Notes under the pieces: generated by a model
Database searches by the model: none
Told to the model about the DNA's origin: nothing
Seen by the model: the letters and a program-made list of their open reading frames with translations, nothing else
Position numbers and translations under genes: made by a program
Source: Hydractinia symbiolongicarpus
Lineage: Eukaryota; Cnidaria; Hydrozoa; Anthoathecata; Hydractiniidae
Direction of reading: 5' to 3'
Assembly: GCF_029227915.1 (NCBI RefSeq)
Contig: NC_079886.1
Location: 28,002,501 to 28,066,500 of the forward strand
DNA length: 64,000 nucleotides
Shown here: one piece after another, positions 8,401 to 21,900 of the stretch
How the letters are laid out: the number at the start of each line of letters is the position of its first letter
Numbering within the stretch: the first letter of the stretch is position 1

Positions 8401-11400
8401 AAACGCATGAGACTTGTAGTTTTCAAAAATGATTTCATTTTTGATGAGACGCTGAATAAAAGGAGTTTAATCTCCGGCAAACGAAAACCCGCGATTTCCC
8501 GTAAATCTCAGACTCGGCCCGTATAGTTAAAAGTATACAAAGAAAGTACGCAGGGAGTAAACTCATTTCCCGAACGATTCCTTAAATTATTTTTCACCAC
8601 TAAAACGCATGAGACTTGTAGTTTTTAAAAATAATTTCGTTTTTAATGAGACGCTGAATAAAAGAAGTTTAATCGCCGGCAAACAAAAACCCGCCATTTC
8701 CCGTAAGTCCCGGGCTTGGCCCGTATAGGCGAATGTATACAAAGAAAGTACCCAGGGAGTAAACTCATTTCCCGAAAGATTCTTTAAATTATTTTTTCAC
8801 CACTAAAACGCATGAGACTTGTAGTTTTCAAAAATGATTTCATTTTTGATGAGACGCTGAATAAAAGGAGTTTAATCTCCGGCAAACGAAAACCCGCGAT
8901 TTCCCCTAAATCCCGGAACCGGCCCGTTTAGTCAAAAGTATACAAAGAAAGTACGCAGGGAGTAAACTCATTTCCCTAACGATTCTTTAAATTATTTTTT
9001 TACCACTAAGACCCATGAGACTTGTAGTTTTCAAATATGATTTCATTTTTGATGAGACGCTGAATAAAGGGAGTTTAATCTCCGGCAAACGAAAACCCGC
9101 GATTTCCCCTAAATCCCGGAACCGGCCCGTATAGTCAAAAGTATACAAAGAAAGTACGCAGGGAGTAAACTCATTTCCCGAACGATTCTTTAAATCATTT
9201 TTTCACCACTAAAACGCATAAGAATTGTAGTTTTCAAAACTGATTTCATTTTTGATGAGACGCTGAATAAAGGGAGTTTAATCTCCGGCAAACGAAAACC
9301 CGCGATTTACCCTAAATCCTGGAACCGGCCGGTATAGTCGAATGTATACAAAGAAAGTACGCAGGGAGTAAACTCATTTCCCGAACGATTCTTTAACTTA
9401 TATTTTCACCACTAAAACGCATGAGACTTGTAGTTTTCAAAAATGATTTCATTTTTGATGAGACGCTGAATAAAAGAAGTTTAATCGCCGGCAAACGAAA
9501 ACCCGCGATTTCCCGTAAATCCCGGGCTTGGCCCGTATAGTCGAATGTATACAAAGAAAGTACCCAGGGAGTAAACTCATTTCCCGAACAATTTTTCAAA
9601 TTATTTTTTTACCACTAAAACGCATGAGACTTGTAGTTTTCAAAAATGATTTCATTTTTGATGAGACGCTGAATAAAAGGAGTTTAATCGCCGGCAAACG
9701 AAAACCCGCGATTTCCCGTAAATCCCGGACTCGGCCCGTATAGTCAAAAGTAAACAAAGAAAGTACCCAGGGAGTAAACTCATTTCCCGAACGATTCTTT
9801 AAATTATTTTTTCACCACTAAAACGCATGAGACTTGTAGTTTTCAAAACTGATTTTTTTTGATGAGACGCTGAATAAAAGGAGTTTAATCTCCGGCAAAC
9901 GAAAACCCGCGATTTCCCGTAAATCCCGGACTCGGCCGGTATAGTCAAAAGTATACAAAGAAAGTACCCAGGGAGTAAGCTCATTTCCCGAACGATTCTT
10001 TAAATCATTTTTTCACCACTAAAACGCATAAGAATTGTAGTTTTCAAAACTGATTTCATTTTTGATGAGACGCTGAATAAAGGGAGTTTAATCTCCGGCA
10101 AACGAAAACCCGCGATTTACCCTAAATCCTGGAACCGTCCGGTATAGTCGAATGTATACAAAGAAAGTACGCAGGGAGTAAACTCATTTCCCGAACGATT
10201 CTTTAACTTATATTTTCACCACTAAAACGCATGAGACTTGTAGTTTTCAAAAATGATTTCATTTTTGATGAGACGCTGAATAAAAGAAGTTTAATCGCCG
10301 GCAAACGAAAACCCGCGATTTCCCGTAAATCCCGGGCTTGGCCCGTATAGTCGAATGTATACAAAGAAAGTACCCAGGGAGTAAACTCATTTCCCGAACA
10401 ATTTTTTAAATTATTTTTTTACCACTAAAACGCATGAGACTTGTAGTTTTCAAAAATGATTTCATTTTTGATGAGACGCTGAATAAAAGGAGTTTAATCG
10501 CCGGCAAACGAAAACCCGCGATTTCCCGTAAATCCCGGACTCGGCCCGTATAGTCAAAAGTAAACAAAGAAAGTACCCAGGGAGTAAACTCATTTCCCGA
10601 ACGATTCTTTAAATTATTTTTTCACCACTAAAACGCATGAGACTTGTAGTTTTCAAAACTGATTTTTTTTGCTGAGACGCTGAATAAAAGGAGTTTACTC
10701 TCCGGCAAACGAAAACCCGCGATTTCCCGTAAATCTCAGACTCGGCCCGTATAGTGAAAAGTATACAAAGAAAGTACGCAGGGAGTAAACTCATTTCCCG
10801 AACGATTCCTTAAATTATTTTTCACCACTAAAACGCATGAGACTTGTAGTTTTTAAAAATAATTTCGTTTTTGATGAGACGCTGAATAAAAGAAGTTTAA
10901 TCGCCGGCAAACAAAAACCCGCCATTTCCCGTAAGTCCCGGGCTTGGCCCGTATAGGCGAATGTATACAAAGAAAGTACCCAGGGAGTAAACTCATTTCC
11001 CGAAGGATTCTTTAAATTATTTTTTCACCACTAAAACGCATGAGACTTGTAGTTTTCAAAAATGATTTCATTTTTGATGAGACGCTGAATAAAAGGAGTT
11101 TAATCTCCGGCAAACGAAAACCCGCGATTTCCCCTAAATCCCGGAACCGGCCCGTTTAGTCAAAAGTATACAAAGAAAGTACGCAGGGAGTAAACTCATT
11201 TCCCGAACGATTCTTTAAATTATTTTTTTACCACTAAGACGCATGAGACTTGTAGTTTTCAAATATGATTTCATTTTTGATGAGACGCTGAATAAAGGGA
11301 GTTTAATCTCCGGCAAACGAAAACCCGCGATTTCCCCTAAATCCCGGAACCGGCCCGTATAGTCAAAAGTATACAAAGAAAGTACGCAGGGAGTAAACTC

Positions 11401-11481
11401 ATTTCCCGAACGATTCTTTAAATCTTTTTTTCACCACTAAAACGCATAAGAATTGTAGTTTTCAAAACTGATTTCATTTTT
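5412..11481 (+). repeat. Satellite array, about 30 monomers, + orientation
   Basis: The segment is 6070 bp, or 29.9 x 203. It mixes monomer types, including CCCCTAAATCCCGGAACCGGCCCG, GGGAGTTCCCG and TACCCTAAATCCTGG forms. Types recur in blocks: for example, the stretch near 7030-8040 is repeated from about 8040 with small changes. Two monomers (junctions at 9253/9254 and 10063/10064) are unoccupied counterparts of the LINE copy 2-5 insertion site. Apart from satellite I see nothing here. Confidence 0.95.
9241..9275 (+). other. Paralogous empty site for LINE copies 2-5
   Basis: The flanks of copies 2-5 (AAAACTGATTTCATTTTT on the left, ACGCTGAATAAAGGGAG on the right) are found here joined without the element. 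The empty monomer has GATGAG at 9254-9259 between them. The insertion therefore removed six bases of target and made no target-site duplication. The neighbouring diagnostic bases AAGAATTGTAG upstream and TACCCTAAATCCTGGAACC downstream also match. A second such site lies at 10051-10085. Confidence 0.85.
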
Positions 11482-13310
11482 CAATCAAACCAATCAAACC
11501 AATCAAACCAATCAAACCAAACGATGATACACATACAGCAACTATTCACGATGCAATCCACTCGTATACTAATCACATCAGTATTTTGAAAATTCGTGAA
11601 AATGTGGGTTATGATGAAAAGTTCTATTTTTCGCTGGTTGAACAGCCTGATGTTCTCAAAGTCATCAAAGACATGGATGCAAAGAAATCTTCTGTTAGTG
11701 GTGATTTTCCAGTTTTTATGTTGAAAAAGTTTATTCATATCTTTGTTCCTATCCTCACTAATATTATAAATTTTTGTTTACAGTCTAATATTTTTCCTGA
11801 TGATTTAAAACTTGCAGAGGTTATACCTGTTTTTAAGAAGGATGACTGTAATGATAAGGAGAACTATAGACCTGTTAGCTTGCTTCCCTGTTTATCAAAG
11901 GTTTTTGAAAGAATTATTCTTAATCAAATGCACACTTTTATGCATGACAAACTCAGCCCTCATCTATCAGGCTTCAGAAAGGGTTATAATACACAATATG
12001 CTCTCATTCGAATGATTGAACAATGGAAAAGCACACTTGAAAATAAGGGTGTAGTTGGAGCAGTGCTAATGGACCTTTCAAAAGCTTTTGATACTATAAA
12101 CCATGATTTGCTTATTGCAAAGCTGCATGCCTATGGTTTTTCTGAATCTTCTTTATTATTTATTCACTCATACTTGAAAAATCGTTTTCAGAGAACCAGA
12201 ATAAATTCTTCTTTTAGCGAATGGCTTCCTCTTCAAGTTGGAGTTCCAAAAGGATCAATCTTAGGACCTCCTTTCTTCAATTATTCTATAAACGATTTAT
12301 TCTGGTTCATTATTCAATCATCCCTTTGTAACTTTGCAGATGATAACACCTTATATGCTTGTGAAAATTCATTAGAAGATGTAAAACAAACACTGCTTAC
12401 TAATTTGGTCATAGTTAATAATTGGTTTTATGAAAATTACTTAGCAATAAATTTGAAAAAGTATCAATATATTGTATTAGGTCATCACGATGAAAGTTTG
12501 ATATTTAACCATTTGAAAATTGCGTGTAAATCGTCTGTAGTGCTTCTTGGTGTTACGATTGACTCGAGACTAAACTTTCATTCGCATGTCAAAAACATCT
12601 GTAATAAGGCTAGTAGGAAACTCAACGTGCTTCAAAGGATATCTTCCTTTTTGACACCCAAGATGAAGCGTTTTCTCTTCAATTCATTTATTTTGTCTCA
12701 GTTTTCTTACTGTCCCTTAGTATGGATGTTTTGTGGAAAAGTTGCGAATAATCGAATCAATCGTATTCATGAACGTTGTCTAAGAATCATACAGGACGAT
12801 ATAAATGGCAGTTACGATGAACTTTTATCTTTATGTAATGTTAAAAATATTCACATCATCAATTTACAGAATTTAATGAAAGAGGTTTACAAATTTTTAA
12901 ATGGATTGTCACCTCTATATATGAACGAGATATTTTCTGTTAGGGAAAACAGGTACAACCTTCGTTGCTTTAATTTGATCAGGCGACCAACTTGTCGGAC
13001 AACGTACCATGGCTTAAATACTTTATCAAATATTGCAGGGAAGCTATGGATATCTGTGCCTGACGCTACAAAGAATGCTCCTTCTCTCGAAGCCTTCCGT
13101 AGCTCAATAAAATTTTGGGAAGGTGATGTTTGCACCTGTAAAATATGCATGGATATACCATACATATTTTAACTTTACTTATTTATTTATTTTTCTTATT
13201 TTTTATCGCTGTTTGCCTTGTTTTACGTTTTGTTGTCGATTTAAATTAGTTATTTAAATACTATTGTATCTATCGACGTTAAATAAAGAGAAAATCAAAA
13301 AAAAAAAAAA
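11482..13310 (+). mobile_element. LINE copy 4, 5'-truncated, first unit of the second composite array
   Basis: It is identical in layout to copy 2 but displaced by 10337 bp, with a 14-base A tail at 13297-13310 and AATAAA at 13282-13287. Its left flank is plain array, not a spacer, so it shows the original left boundary of the insertion: monomer 11281-11481 with CCCCTAAATCCCGG and GATTCTTTAAATC before ACTGATTTCATTTTT. Confidence 0.95.
11484..13172 (+). pseudogene. Truncated LINE reverse transcriptase, copy 4
   Basis: The frame is open from the 5' junction to the TAA at 13170-13172. Its order of motifs, the Lys in the PKG motif and the intact catalytic Asp codons match copy 2, and I detect no private coding difference. 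The sequence is more A+T-rich than the surrounding C/G-containing satellite monomers, which fits a foreign insert. It is a defective fragment for the same reason as its sisters: the 5' half of the element is missing. Confidence 0.9.
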
Positions 13311-13312
13311 TC

Positions 13313-13915
13313 ACGCTGAATAAAGGGAGTTTAATCTCCGGCAAACGAAAACCCGCGATTTACCCTAAATCCTGGAACCGGCCGGTATAGTCGAATGTAT
13401 ACAAAGAAAGTACGCAGGGAGTAAACTCATTTCCCGAACAATTCTTTAACTTATATTTTCACCACTAAAACGCATGAGACTTGTAGTTTTCAAAAATGAT
13501 TTCATTTTTGATGAGACGCTGAATAAAAGAAGTTTAATCGCCGGCAAACGAAAACCCGCGATTTCCCGTAAATCCCGGGCTTGGCCCGTATAGTCGAATG
13601 TATACAAAGAAAGTACCCAGGGAGTAAACTCATTTCCCGAACAATTTTTGAAATTATTTTTTTAACACTAAAACGCATGAGACTTGTAGTTTTCAAAAAT
13701 GATTTCATTTTTGATGAGACGCTGAATAAAGGGAGTTTAATCTCCGGCAAACGAAAACCCGCGATTTCCCCTAAATCCCGGAACCGGCCCGTATAGTCAA
13801 AAGTATACAAAGAAAGTACGCAGGGAGTAAACTCATTTCCCGAACGATTCTTTAAATCTTTTTTTCACCACTAAAACGCATAAGAATTGTAGTTTTCAAA
13901 ACTGATTTCATTTTT
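13313..13915 (+). repeat. Three-monomer satellite spacer between LINE copies 4 and 5
   Basis: This is another 603-bp spacer with the same right-flank/left-flank composition as 542-1144 and 2977-3579. It confirms that the second LINE pair is a copy of the same composite tandem unit and not a set of new insertions. Confidence 0.95.
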
Positions 13916-15745
13916 CAATCAAACCAATCAAACCAATCAAACCAATCAAACCAAACGATGATACACATACAGCAACTATTCACGATGCAATCCACTCGTA
14001 TACTAATCACATCAGTATTTTAAAAATTCGTGAAAATGTGGGTTATGATGAAAAGTTCTATTTTTCGCTGGTTGAACAGCCTGATGTTCTCAAAGTCATC
14101 AAAGACATGGATGCAAAGAAATCTTCTGTTAGTGGTGATTTTCCAGTTTTTATGTTGAAAAAGTTTATTCATATCTTTGTTCCTATCCTCACTAATATTA
14201 TAAATTTTTGTTTACAGTCTAATATTTTTCCTGATGATTTAAAACTTGCAGAGGTTATACCTGTTTTTAAGAAGGATGACTGTAATGATAAGGAGAACTA
14301 TAGACCTGTTAGCTTGCTTCCCTGTTTATCAAAGGTTTTTGAAAGAATTATTCTTAATCAAATGCACACTTTTATGCATGACAAACTCAGCCCTCATCTA
14401 TCAGGCTTCAGAAAGGGTTATAATACACAATATGCTCTCATTCGAATGATTGAACAATGGAAAAGCACACTTGAAAATAAGGGTGTAGTTGGAGCAGTGC
14501 TAATGGACCTTTCAAAAGCTTTTGATACTATAAACCATGATTTGCTTATTGCAAAGCTGCATGCCTATGGTTTTTCTGAATCTTCTTTATTATTTATTCA
14601 CTCATACTTGAAAAATCGTTTTCAGAGAACCAGAATAAATTCTTCTTTTAGCGAATGGCTTCCTCTTCAAGTTGGAGTTCCAAAAGGATCAATCTTAGGA
14701 CCTCCTTTCTTCAATTATTCTATAAACGATTTATTCTGGTTCATTATTCAATCATCCCTTTGTAACTTTGCAGATGATAACACCTTATATGCTTGTGAAA
14801 ATTCATTAGAAGATGTAAAACAAACACTGCTTACTAATTTGGTCATAGTTAATAATTGGTTTTATGAAAATTACTTAGCAATAAATTTGAAAAAGTATCA
14901 ATATATTGTATTAGGTCATCACGATGAAAGTTTGATATTTAACCATTTGAAAATTGCGTGTAAATCGTCTGTAGTGCTTCTTGGTGTTACGATTGACTCG
15001 AGACTAAACTTTCATTCGCATGTCAAAAACATCTGTAATAAGGCTAGTAGGAAACTCAACGTGCTTCAAAGGATATCTTCCTTTTTGACACCCAAGATGA
15101 AGCGTTTTCTCTTCAATTCATTTATTTTGTCTCAGTTTTCTTACTGTCCCTTAGTATGGATGTTTTGTGGAAAAGTTGCGAATAATCGAATCAATCGTAT
15201 TCATGAACGTTGTCTAAGAATCATACAGGACGATATAAATGGCAGTTACGATGAACTTTTATCTTTATGTAATGTTAAAAATATTCACATCATCAATTTA
15301 CAGAATTTAATGAAAGAGGTTTACAAATTTTTAAATGGATTGTCACCTCTATATATGAACGAGATATTTTCTGTTAGGGAAAACAGGTACAACCTTCGTT
15401 GCTTTAATTTGATCAGGCGACCAACTTGTCGGACAACGTACCATGGCTTAAATACTTTATCAAATATTGCAGGGAAGCTATGGATATCTGTGCCTGACGC
15501 TACAAAGAATGCTCCTTCTCTCGAAGCCTTCCGTAGCTCAATAAAATTTTGGGAAGGTGATGTTTGCACCTGTAAAATATGCATGGATATACCATACATA
15601 TTTTAACTTTACTTATTTATTTATTTTTCTTATTTTTTATCGCTGTTTGCCTTGTTTTACGTTTTGTTGTCGATTTAAATTAGTTATTTAAATACTATTG
15701 TATCTATCGACGTTAAATAAAGAGAAAATCAAAAAAAAAAAAAAA
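13916..15745 (+). mobile_element. LINE copy 5, 5'-truncated, last unit of the second composite array
   Basis: It has the same junctions as copies 2-4, A15 at 15731-15745 and AATAAA at 15716-15721. Its right flank (15748 onward) matches that of copy 3 for about 800 bp, then diverges near 16567: a GGGAGTTTAATCTCC monomer here against AAGGAGTTTAATCGCC at 6231. Confidence 0.95.
13918..15606 (+). pseudogene. Truncated LINE reverse transcriptase, copy 5
   Basis: The frame is continuous to the TAA at 15604-15606. One private base change is visible at 14022 (TTG to TTA, both Leu), so it does not alter the protein; a tool that accepts TTG as a start would place this start differently for that reason alone. 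Catalytic residues and PKG are as in copy 2. The very low divergence among copies 2-5 implies recent amplification or ongoing homogenisation. Confidence 0.9.
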
Positions 15746-18700
15746 TCACGCTGAATAAAGGGAGTTTAATCTCCGGCAAACGAAAACCCGCGATTTACCC
15801 TAAATCCTGGAACCGGCCGGTATAGTCGAATGTATACAAAGAAAGTACGCAGGGAGTAAACTCATTTCCCGAACAATTCTTTAACTTATATTTTCACCAC
15901 TAAAACGCATGAGACTTGTAGTTTTCAAAAATGATTTCATTTTTGATGAGACGCTGAATAAAAGAAGTTTAATCGCCGGCAAACGAAAACCCGCGATTTC
16001 CCGTAAATCCCGGGCTTGGCCCGTATAGTCGAATGTATACAAAGAAAGTACCCAGGGAGTAAACTCATTTCCCGAACAATTTTTGAAATTATTTTTTTAA
16101 CACTAAAACGCATGAGACTTGTAGTTTTCAAAAATGATTTCATTTTTGATGAGACGCTGAATAAAAGGAGTTTAATCGCCGGCAAACGAAAACCCGCGAT
16201 TTCCCGTAAATCCCGGACTCGGCCCGTATAGTCAAAAGTAAACAAAGAAAGTACCCAGGGAGTAAACTCATTTCCCGAACGATTCTTTAAATTATTTTTT
16301 CACCACTAAAACGCATGAGACTTGTAGTTTTCAAAACTGATTTTTTTTGATGAGACGCTGAATAAAAGGAGTTTAATCTCCGGCAAACGAAAACCCACGA
16401 TTTCCCGTAAATCCCGGACTCGGCCGGTATAGTCAAAAGTATACAAAGAAAGTACCCAGGGAGTAAACTCATTTCCCGAACGATTCTTTAAATCATTTTT
16501 TCACCACTAAAACGCATAAGAATTGTAGTTTTTAAAACTGATTTCATTTTTGATGAGACGCTGAATAAAGGGAGTTTAATCTCCGGCAAACGAAAACCCG
16601 CGATTTACCCTAAATCCTGGAACCGTCCGGTATAGTCGAATGTATACAAAGAAAGTACGCAGGGAGTAAACTCATTTCCCGAACGATTCTTTAACTTATA
16701 TTTTCACCACTAAAACGCATGAGACTTGTAGTTTTCAAAAATGATTCCATTTTTGATGAGACGCTGAATAAAAGAAGTTTAATCGCCGGCAAACGAAAAC
16801 CCGCGATTTCCCGTAAATCCCGGGCTTGGCCCGTATAGTCGAATGTATACAAAGAAAGTACCCAGGGAGTAAACTCATTTCCCGAACAATTTTTTAAATT
16901 ATTTTTTTACCACTAAAACGCATGAGACTTGTAGTTTTCAAAAATGATTTCATTTTTGATGAGACGCTGAATAAAAGGAGTTTAATCGCCGGCAAACGAA
17001 AACCCGCGATTTCCCGTAAATCCCGGACTCGGCCCGTATAGTCAAAAGTAAACAAAGAAAGTACCCAGGGAGTAAACTCATTTCCCGAACGATTCTTTAA
17101 ATTATTTTTTCACCACTAAAACGCATGAGACTTGTAGTTTTCAAAACTGATTTTTTTTTATGAGACGCTGAATAAAAGGAGTTTAATCGCCGGCAAACGA
17201 AAACCCGCGCTTTCCCGTATATTCCGGACTCGGCCCGTATAGTCGAATGTATACAAAGAAAGTACCCAGGGAGTAAACTCATTTTCCGAACGATTTTTTA
17301 AATTATTTTTTCACCACTAAAACGCATGAGACTTGTAGTTTTCAAAAATGATTTCATTTTTGATGAGACGCTGAATAAAAGGAGTTTAATCGCTGGCAAA
17401 CGAAAACCCGGAAGTTCCCGTAAATCCCGGGCTTGACCCGTATAGTCGAATGTTTAGAAAGAAAGTAAACTGGGAATAAACTCATTTCCCGAACGATTTT
17501 TTAAATTAATTTTATACCACTAAAACGCATAAGACTTGTAGTTTTCAAAAACGATTTCATTCTTGATGAGACGCTGAATAAAAGGAGTTTACTCTCCGGC
17601 AAACGAAAACCCGCGATTTCCCGTAAATCTCAGACTCGGCCCGTATAGTGAAAAGTATACAAAGAAAGTACGCAGGAAGTAAACTCATTTCCCGAACGAT
17701 TCCTTAAATTATTTTTCACCACTAAAACGCATGAGACTTGTAGTTTTTAAAAATAATTTCGTTTTTGATGAGACGCTGAATAAAAGAAGTTTAATCGCCG
17801 GCAAACAAAAACCCGCCATTTCCCGTAAGTCCCGGGCTTGGCCCGTATAGGCGAATGTATACAAAGAAAGTACCCAGGGAGTAAACTCATTTCCCGAAGG
17901 ATTCTTTAAATTATTTTTTCACCACTAAAACGCATGAGACTTGTAGTTTTCAAAAATGATTTCATTTTTGATGAGACGCTGAATAAAAGGAGTTTAATCT
18001 CCGGCAAACGAAAACCCGCGATTTCCCCTAAATCCTGGAACCGGCCCGTATAGTCAAAAGTATACAAAGAAAGTACGCAGGGAGTAAACTCATTTCCCGA
18101 ACGATTCTTTAAATTATATTTTCACCACTAAAACGCATGACACTTGTAGTTTTCAAAATTGATTTCATTTTTGATGAGACGCTGAATAAAAGAAGTTTAA
18201 TCGCCGGCAAACGAAAACCCGCGATTTCCCGTAAATCCCGGGCTTGGCCCGTATAGTCGAATGTATACAAAGAAAGTACCCAGGGAGTAAACTCATTTTC
18301 CGAACGATTTTTTAAATTATTTTTTTACCACTAAAACACATGAGACTTGTAGTTTTCAAAAATGATTTCATTTTTGATGAGACGCTGAATAAAAAGAGTT
18401 TAATCGCCGGCAAACGAAAACCCGGGAGTTCCCGTAAATCCCGGGCTTAACCCGCATAGTCGAATGTATAGAAAGAAAGTAAACTGGGAGTAAACTCATT
18501 TCCCGAACGATTTTTTAAATTATTTTTTTACCACTAAGACGCATGAGACTTGTAGTTTTCAAAACTGATTTCATTTTTGATGAGACGCTGAATAAAAGGA
18601 GTTTAATCGCCGGCAAACGAAAAACCGCGCTTTCCCGTATATCCCGGACTCGGCCCGTATAGTCGAATGTATACAAAGAAAGTACCCAGGAAGAAAACTC

Positions 18701-18920
18701 ATTTTCCGAACGATTTTTTAAATTATTTTTTCACCACTAAAACGCATGAGACTTGTAGTTTTCAAAAATGATTTCATTTTTGATGAGACGCTGAATAAAA
18801 GGAGTTTAATCGCCGGCAAACAAAAACCTGGGAGTTCCCGTAAATCCCGGGCTTGACCCGTATAGTCGAATGTATAGAAAGAAAGTAAACTGGGAGTAAA
18901 CTCATTTCCCGAACGATTTT

Positions 18921-21900
18921 TTAAATTAATTTTTTACCACTAAATCGCATAAGACTCGTAGTTTTCAAAAACGATTTCATTCTTGATGAGACGCTGAATA
19001 AAAGGAGTTTAATCTCCGGCAAACGAAAACCCGCGATTTCCCGTAAATCCAAGACTCGGCCCGTATAGTCAAATGTATACAAAGAAAGTACGCAGGGAGT
19101 AAACTCATTTCCCGAACGATTCTTTAAATTATTTTTCACCACTAAAACGCATGAGACTTGTAGTTTTTAAAAATAATTTCATTTTTGATGAGACGCTGAA
19201 TAAAAGAAGTTTAATCGCCGGCAAACGAAAACCCGCGATTTCCCGTAAATCCCGGGCTTGTCCCGTATAGTCGAATGTATACAAAGAAAGTACCCAGGGA
19301 GTAAACTCATTTCCCGAACGATTTTTTAAATTATTTTTTTACCACTAAGACGCATGAGACTTGTAGTTTTCAAATATGATTTCATTTTTGATGAGACGCT
19401 GAATAAAAGGAGTTTAATCGCCGGCAAACGAAAACCCGCGATTTCCCGTAAATCCCGGACTCGGCCCGTATAGTCAAAAGTATACAAAGAAAGTACCCAG
19501 GGAGTAAACTCATTTCCCGAACGATTCTTTAAATCATTTTTCCACCACTAAAACGCATAAGACTTGTAGTTTTCAAAACTGATTTCATTTTTGATGAGAC
19601 GATGAATAAAAGGAGTTTAATCTCCGGCAAACGAAAACCCGCGATTTACCCTAAATCCCGGAACCGGCCGGTATAGTCGAATATATACAAAGAAAGTACG
19701 CAGGGAATAAACTCATTTCCCGAACGATTCTTTAACTTATATTTTCACCACAAAAACGCATGAGTGTTGTAGTTTTCAAAAATGATTTCATTTTTGATGA
19801 GACGCTGAATAAAAGAAGTTTAATCGCCGGCAAACGAAAACCCGCGATTTCCCGTAAATCCCGGGCTTGGCCCGTATAGTCGAATGTATACAAAGAAAGT
19901 ACGCAGGGAGTAAACTCATTTCCCGAACGATTCTTTAAATTATATTTTCACCACTAAAACGCATGACACTTGTAGTTTTCAAAAATGATTTCATTTTTGA
20001 TGAGACGCTGAATATAAGAAGTTTAATCGCCGGCAAACGAAAACCCGCGATTTCCCGTAAATCCCGGACTCGGCCCGTATAGTCAAAAGTATACAAAGAA
20101 AGTACCCAGGGAGTAAACTCATTTCCCGAACGATTCTTTAAATCATTTTTCCACCACTAAAACGCATAAGACTCGTAGTTTTCAAAACTGATTTCATTTT
20201 TGATGAGACGATGAATAAAAGGAGTTTAATCTCCGGCAAACGAAAACCCGCGATTTACCCTAAATCCCGGAACCGGCCGGTATAGTCGAATGTATACAAA
20301 GAAAGTACGCAGGGAATAAACTCATTTCCCGAACGATTCTTTAAATTATATTTTCACCACTAAAACGCATGAGTGTTGTAGTTTTCAAAAATGATTTCAT
20401 TTTTGATGAGACGCTGAATAAAAGAAGTTTAATCGCCGGCAAACGAAAACCCGCGATTTCCCGTAAATCCCGGGCTTGGCCCGTATAGTCGAATGTATAC
20501 AAAGAAAGTACCCAGGGAGTAAACTCATTTCCCGAACGATTTTTAAATTATTTTTTTACCACTAAGACGCATGAGACTTGTAGTTTTCAAATATGATTTC
20601 ATTTTTGATGAGACGCTGAATAAAAGGAGTTTAATCGCCGGCAAACGAAAACCCGCGATTTCCCGTAAATCCCGGGCTTGGCCCGTATAGTCGAATGTAT
20701 ACAAAGAAAGTACCCAGGGAGTAAACTCATTTCCCGAACGATTCTTTAAATCATTTTTCCACCACTAAAACGCATAAGACTCGTAGTTTTCAAAACTGAT
20801 TTCATTTTTGATGAGACGATGAATAAAAGGAGTTTAATCTCCGGCAAACGAAAACCCGCGATTTACCCTAAATCCCGGAACCGGCCGGTATAGTCGAATG
20901 TATACAAAGAAAGTACGCAGGGAATAAACTCATTTCCCGAACGATTCTTTAAATTATATTTTCACCACTAAAACGCATGAGTGTTGTAGTTTTCAAAAAT
21001 GATTTCATTTTTGATGAGACGCTGAATAAAAGAAGTTTAATCGCCGGCAAACGAAAACCCGCGATTTCCCGTAAATCCCGGGCTTGGCCCGTATAGTCGA
21101 ATGTATACAAAGAAAGTACCCAGGGAGTAAACTCATTTCCCGAACGATTTTTAAATTATTTTTTTACCACTAAGACGCATGAGACTTGTAGTTTTCAAAT
21201 ATGATTTCATTTTTGATGAGACGCTGAATAAAAGGAGTTTAATCGCCGGCAAACGAAAACCCGCGATTTCCCGTAAATCCCGGGCTTGGCCCGTATAGTC
21301 GAATGTATACAAAGAAAGTACCCAGGGAGTAAACTCATTTCCCGAACAATTTTTTAAATTATTTTTTTACCACTAAGACGCATGAGACTTGTAGTTTTCA
21401 AATATGATTTCATTTTTGATGAGACGCTGAATAAAAGGAGTTTAATCGCCGGCAAACGAAAACCCGCGATTTCCCGTAAATCCCGGACTCGGCCCGTATA
21501 GTCAAAAGTATACAAAGAAAGTACCCAGGGAGTAAACTCATTTCCCGAACGATTCTTTAAATCATTTTTCCACCACTAAAACGCATAAGACTTGTAGTTT
21601 TGAAAACTGATTTCATTTTTGATGAGACGATGAATAAAAGGAGTTTAATCTCCGGCAAAGGAAAACCCGCGATTTACCCTAAATCCCAGAACCGGCCGGT
21701 ATAGTCGAATGTATACAAAGAAAGTACGCAGGGAATAAACTCATTTCCCGAACGATTCTTTAAATTATATTTTCACCACTAAAACGCATGAGTCTTGTAG
21801 TTTTCAAAAATGATTTCATTTTTGATGAGACGCTGAATAAAAGGAGTTTAATCGCCGGCAAACGAAAACCCGCGATTTCCCGTAAATCCCGGACTCGGCC

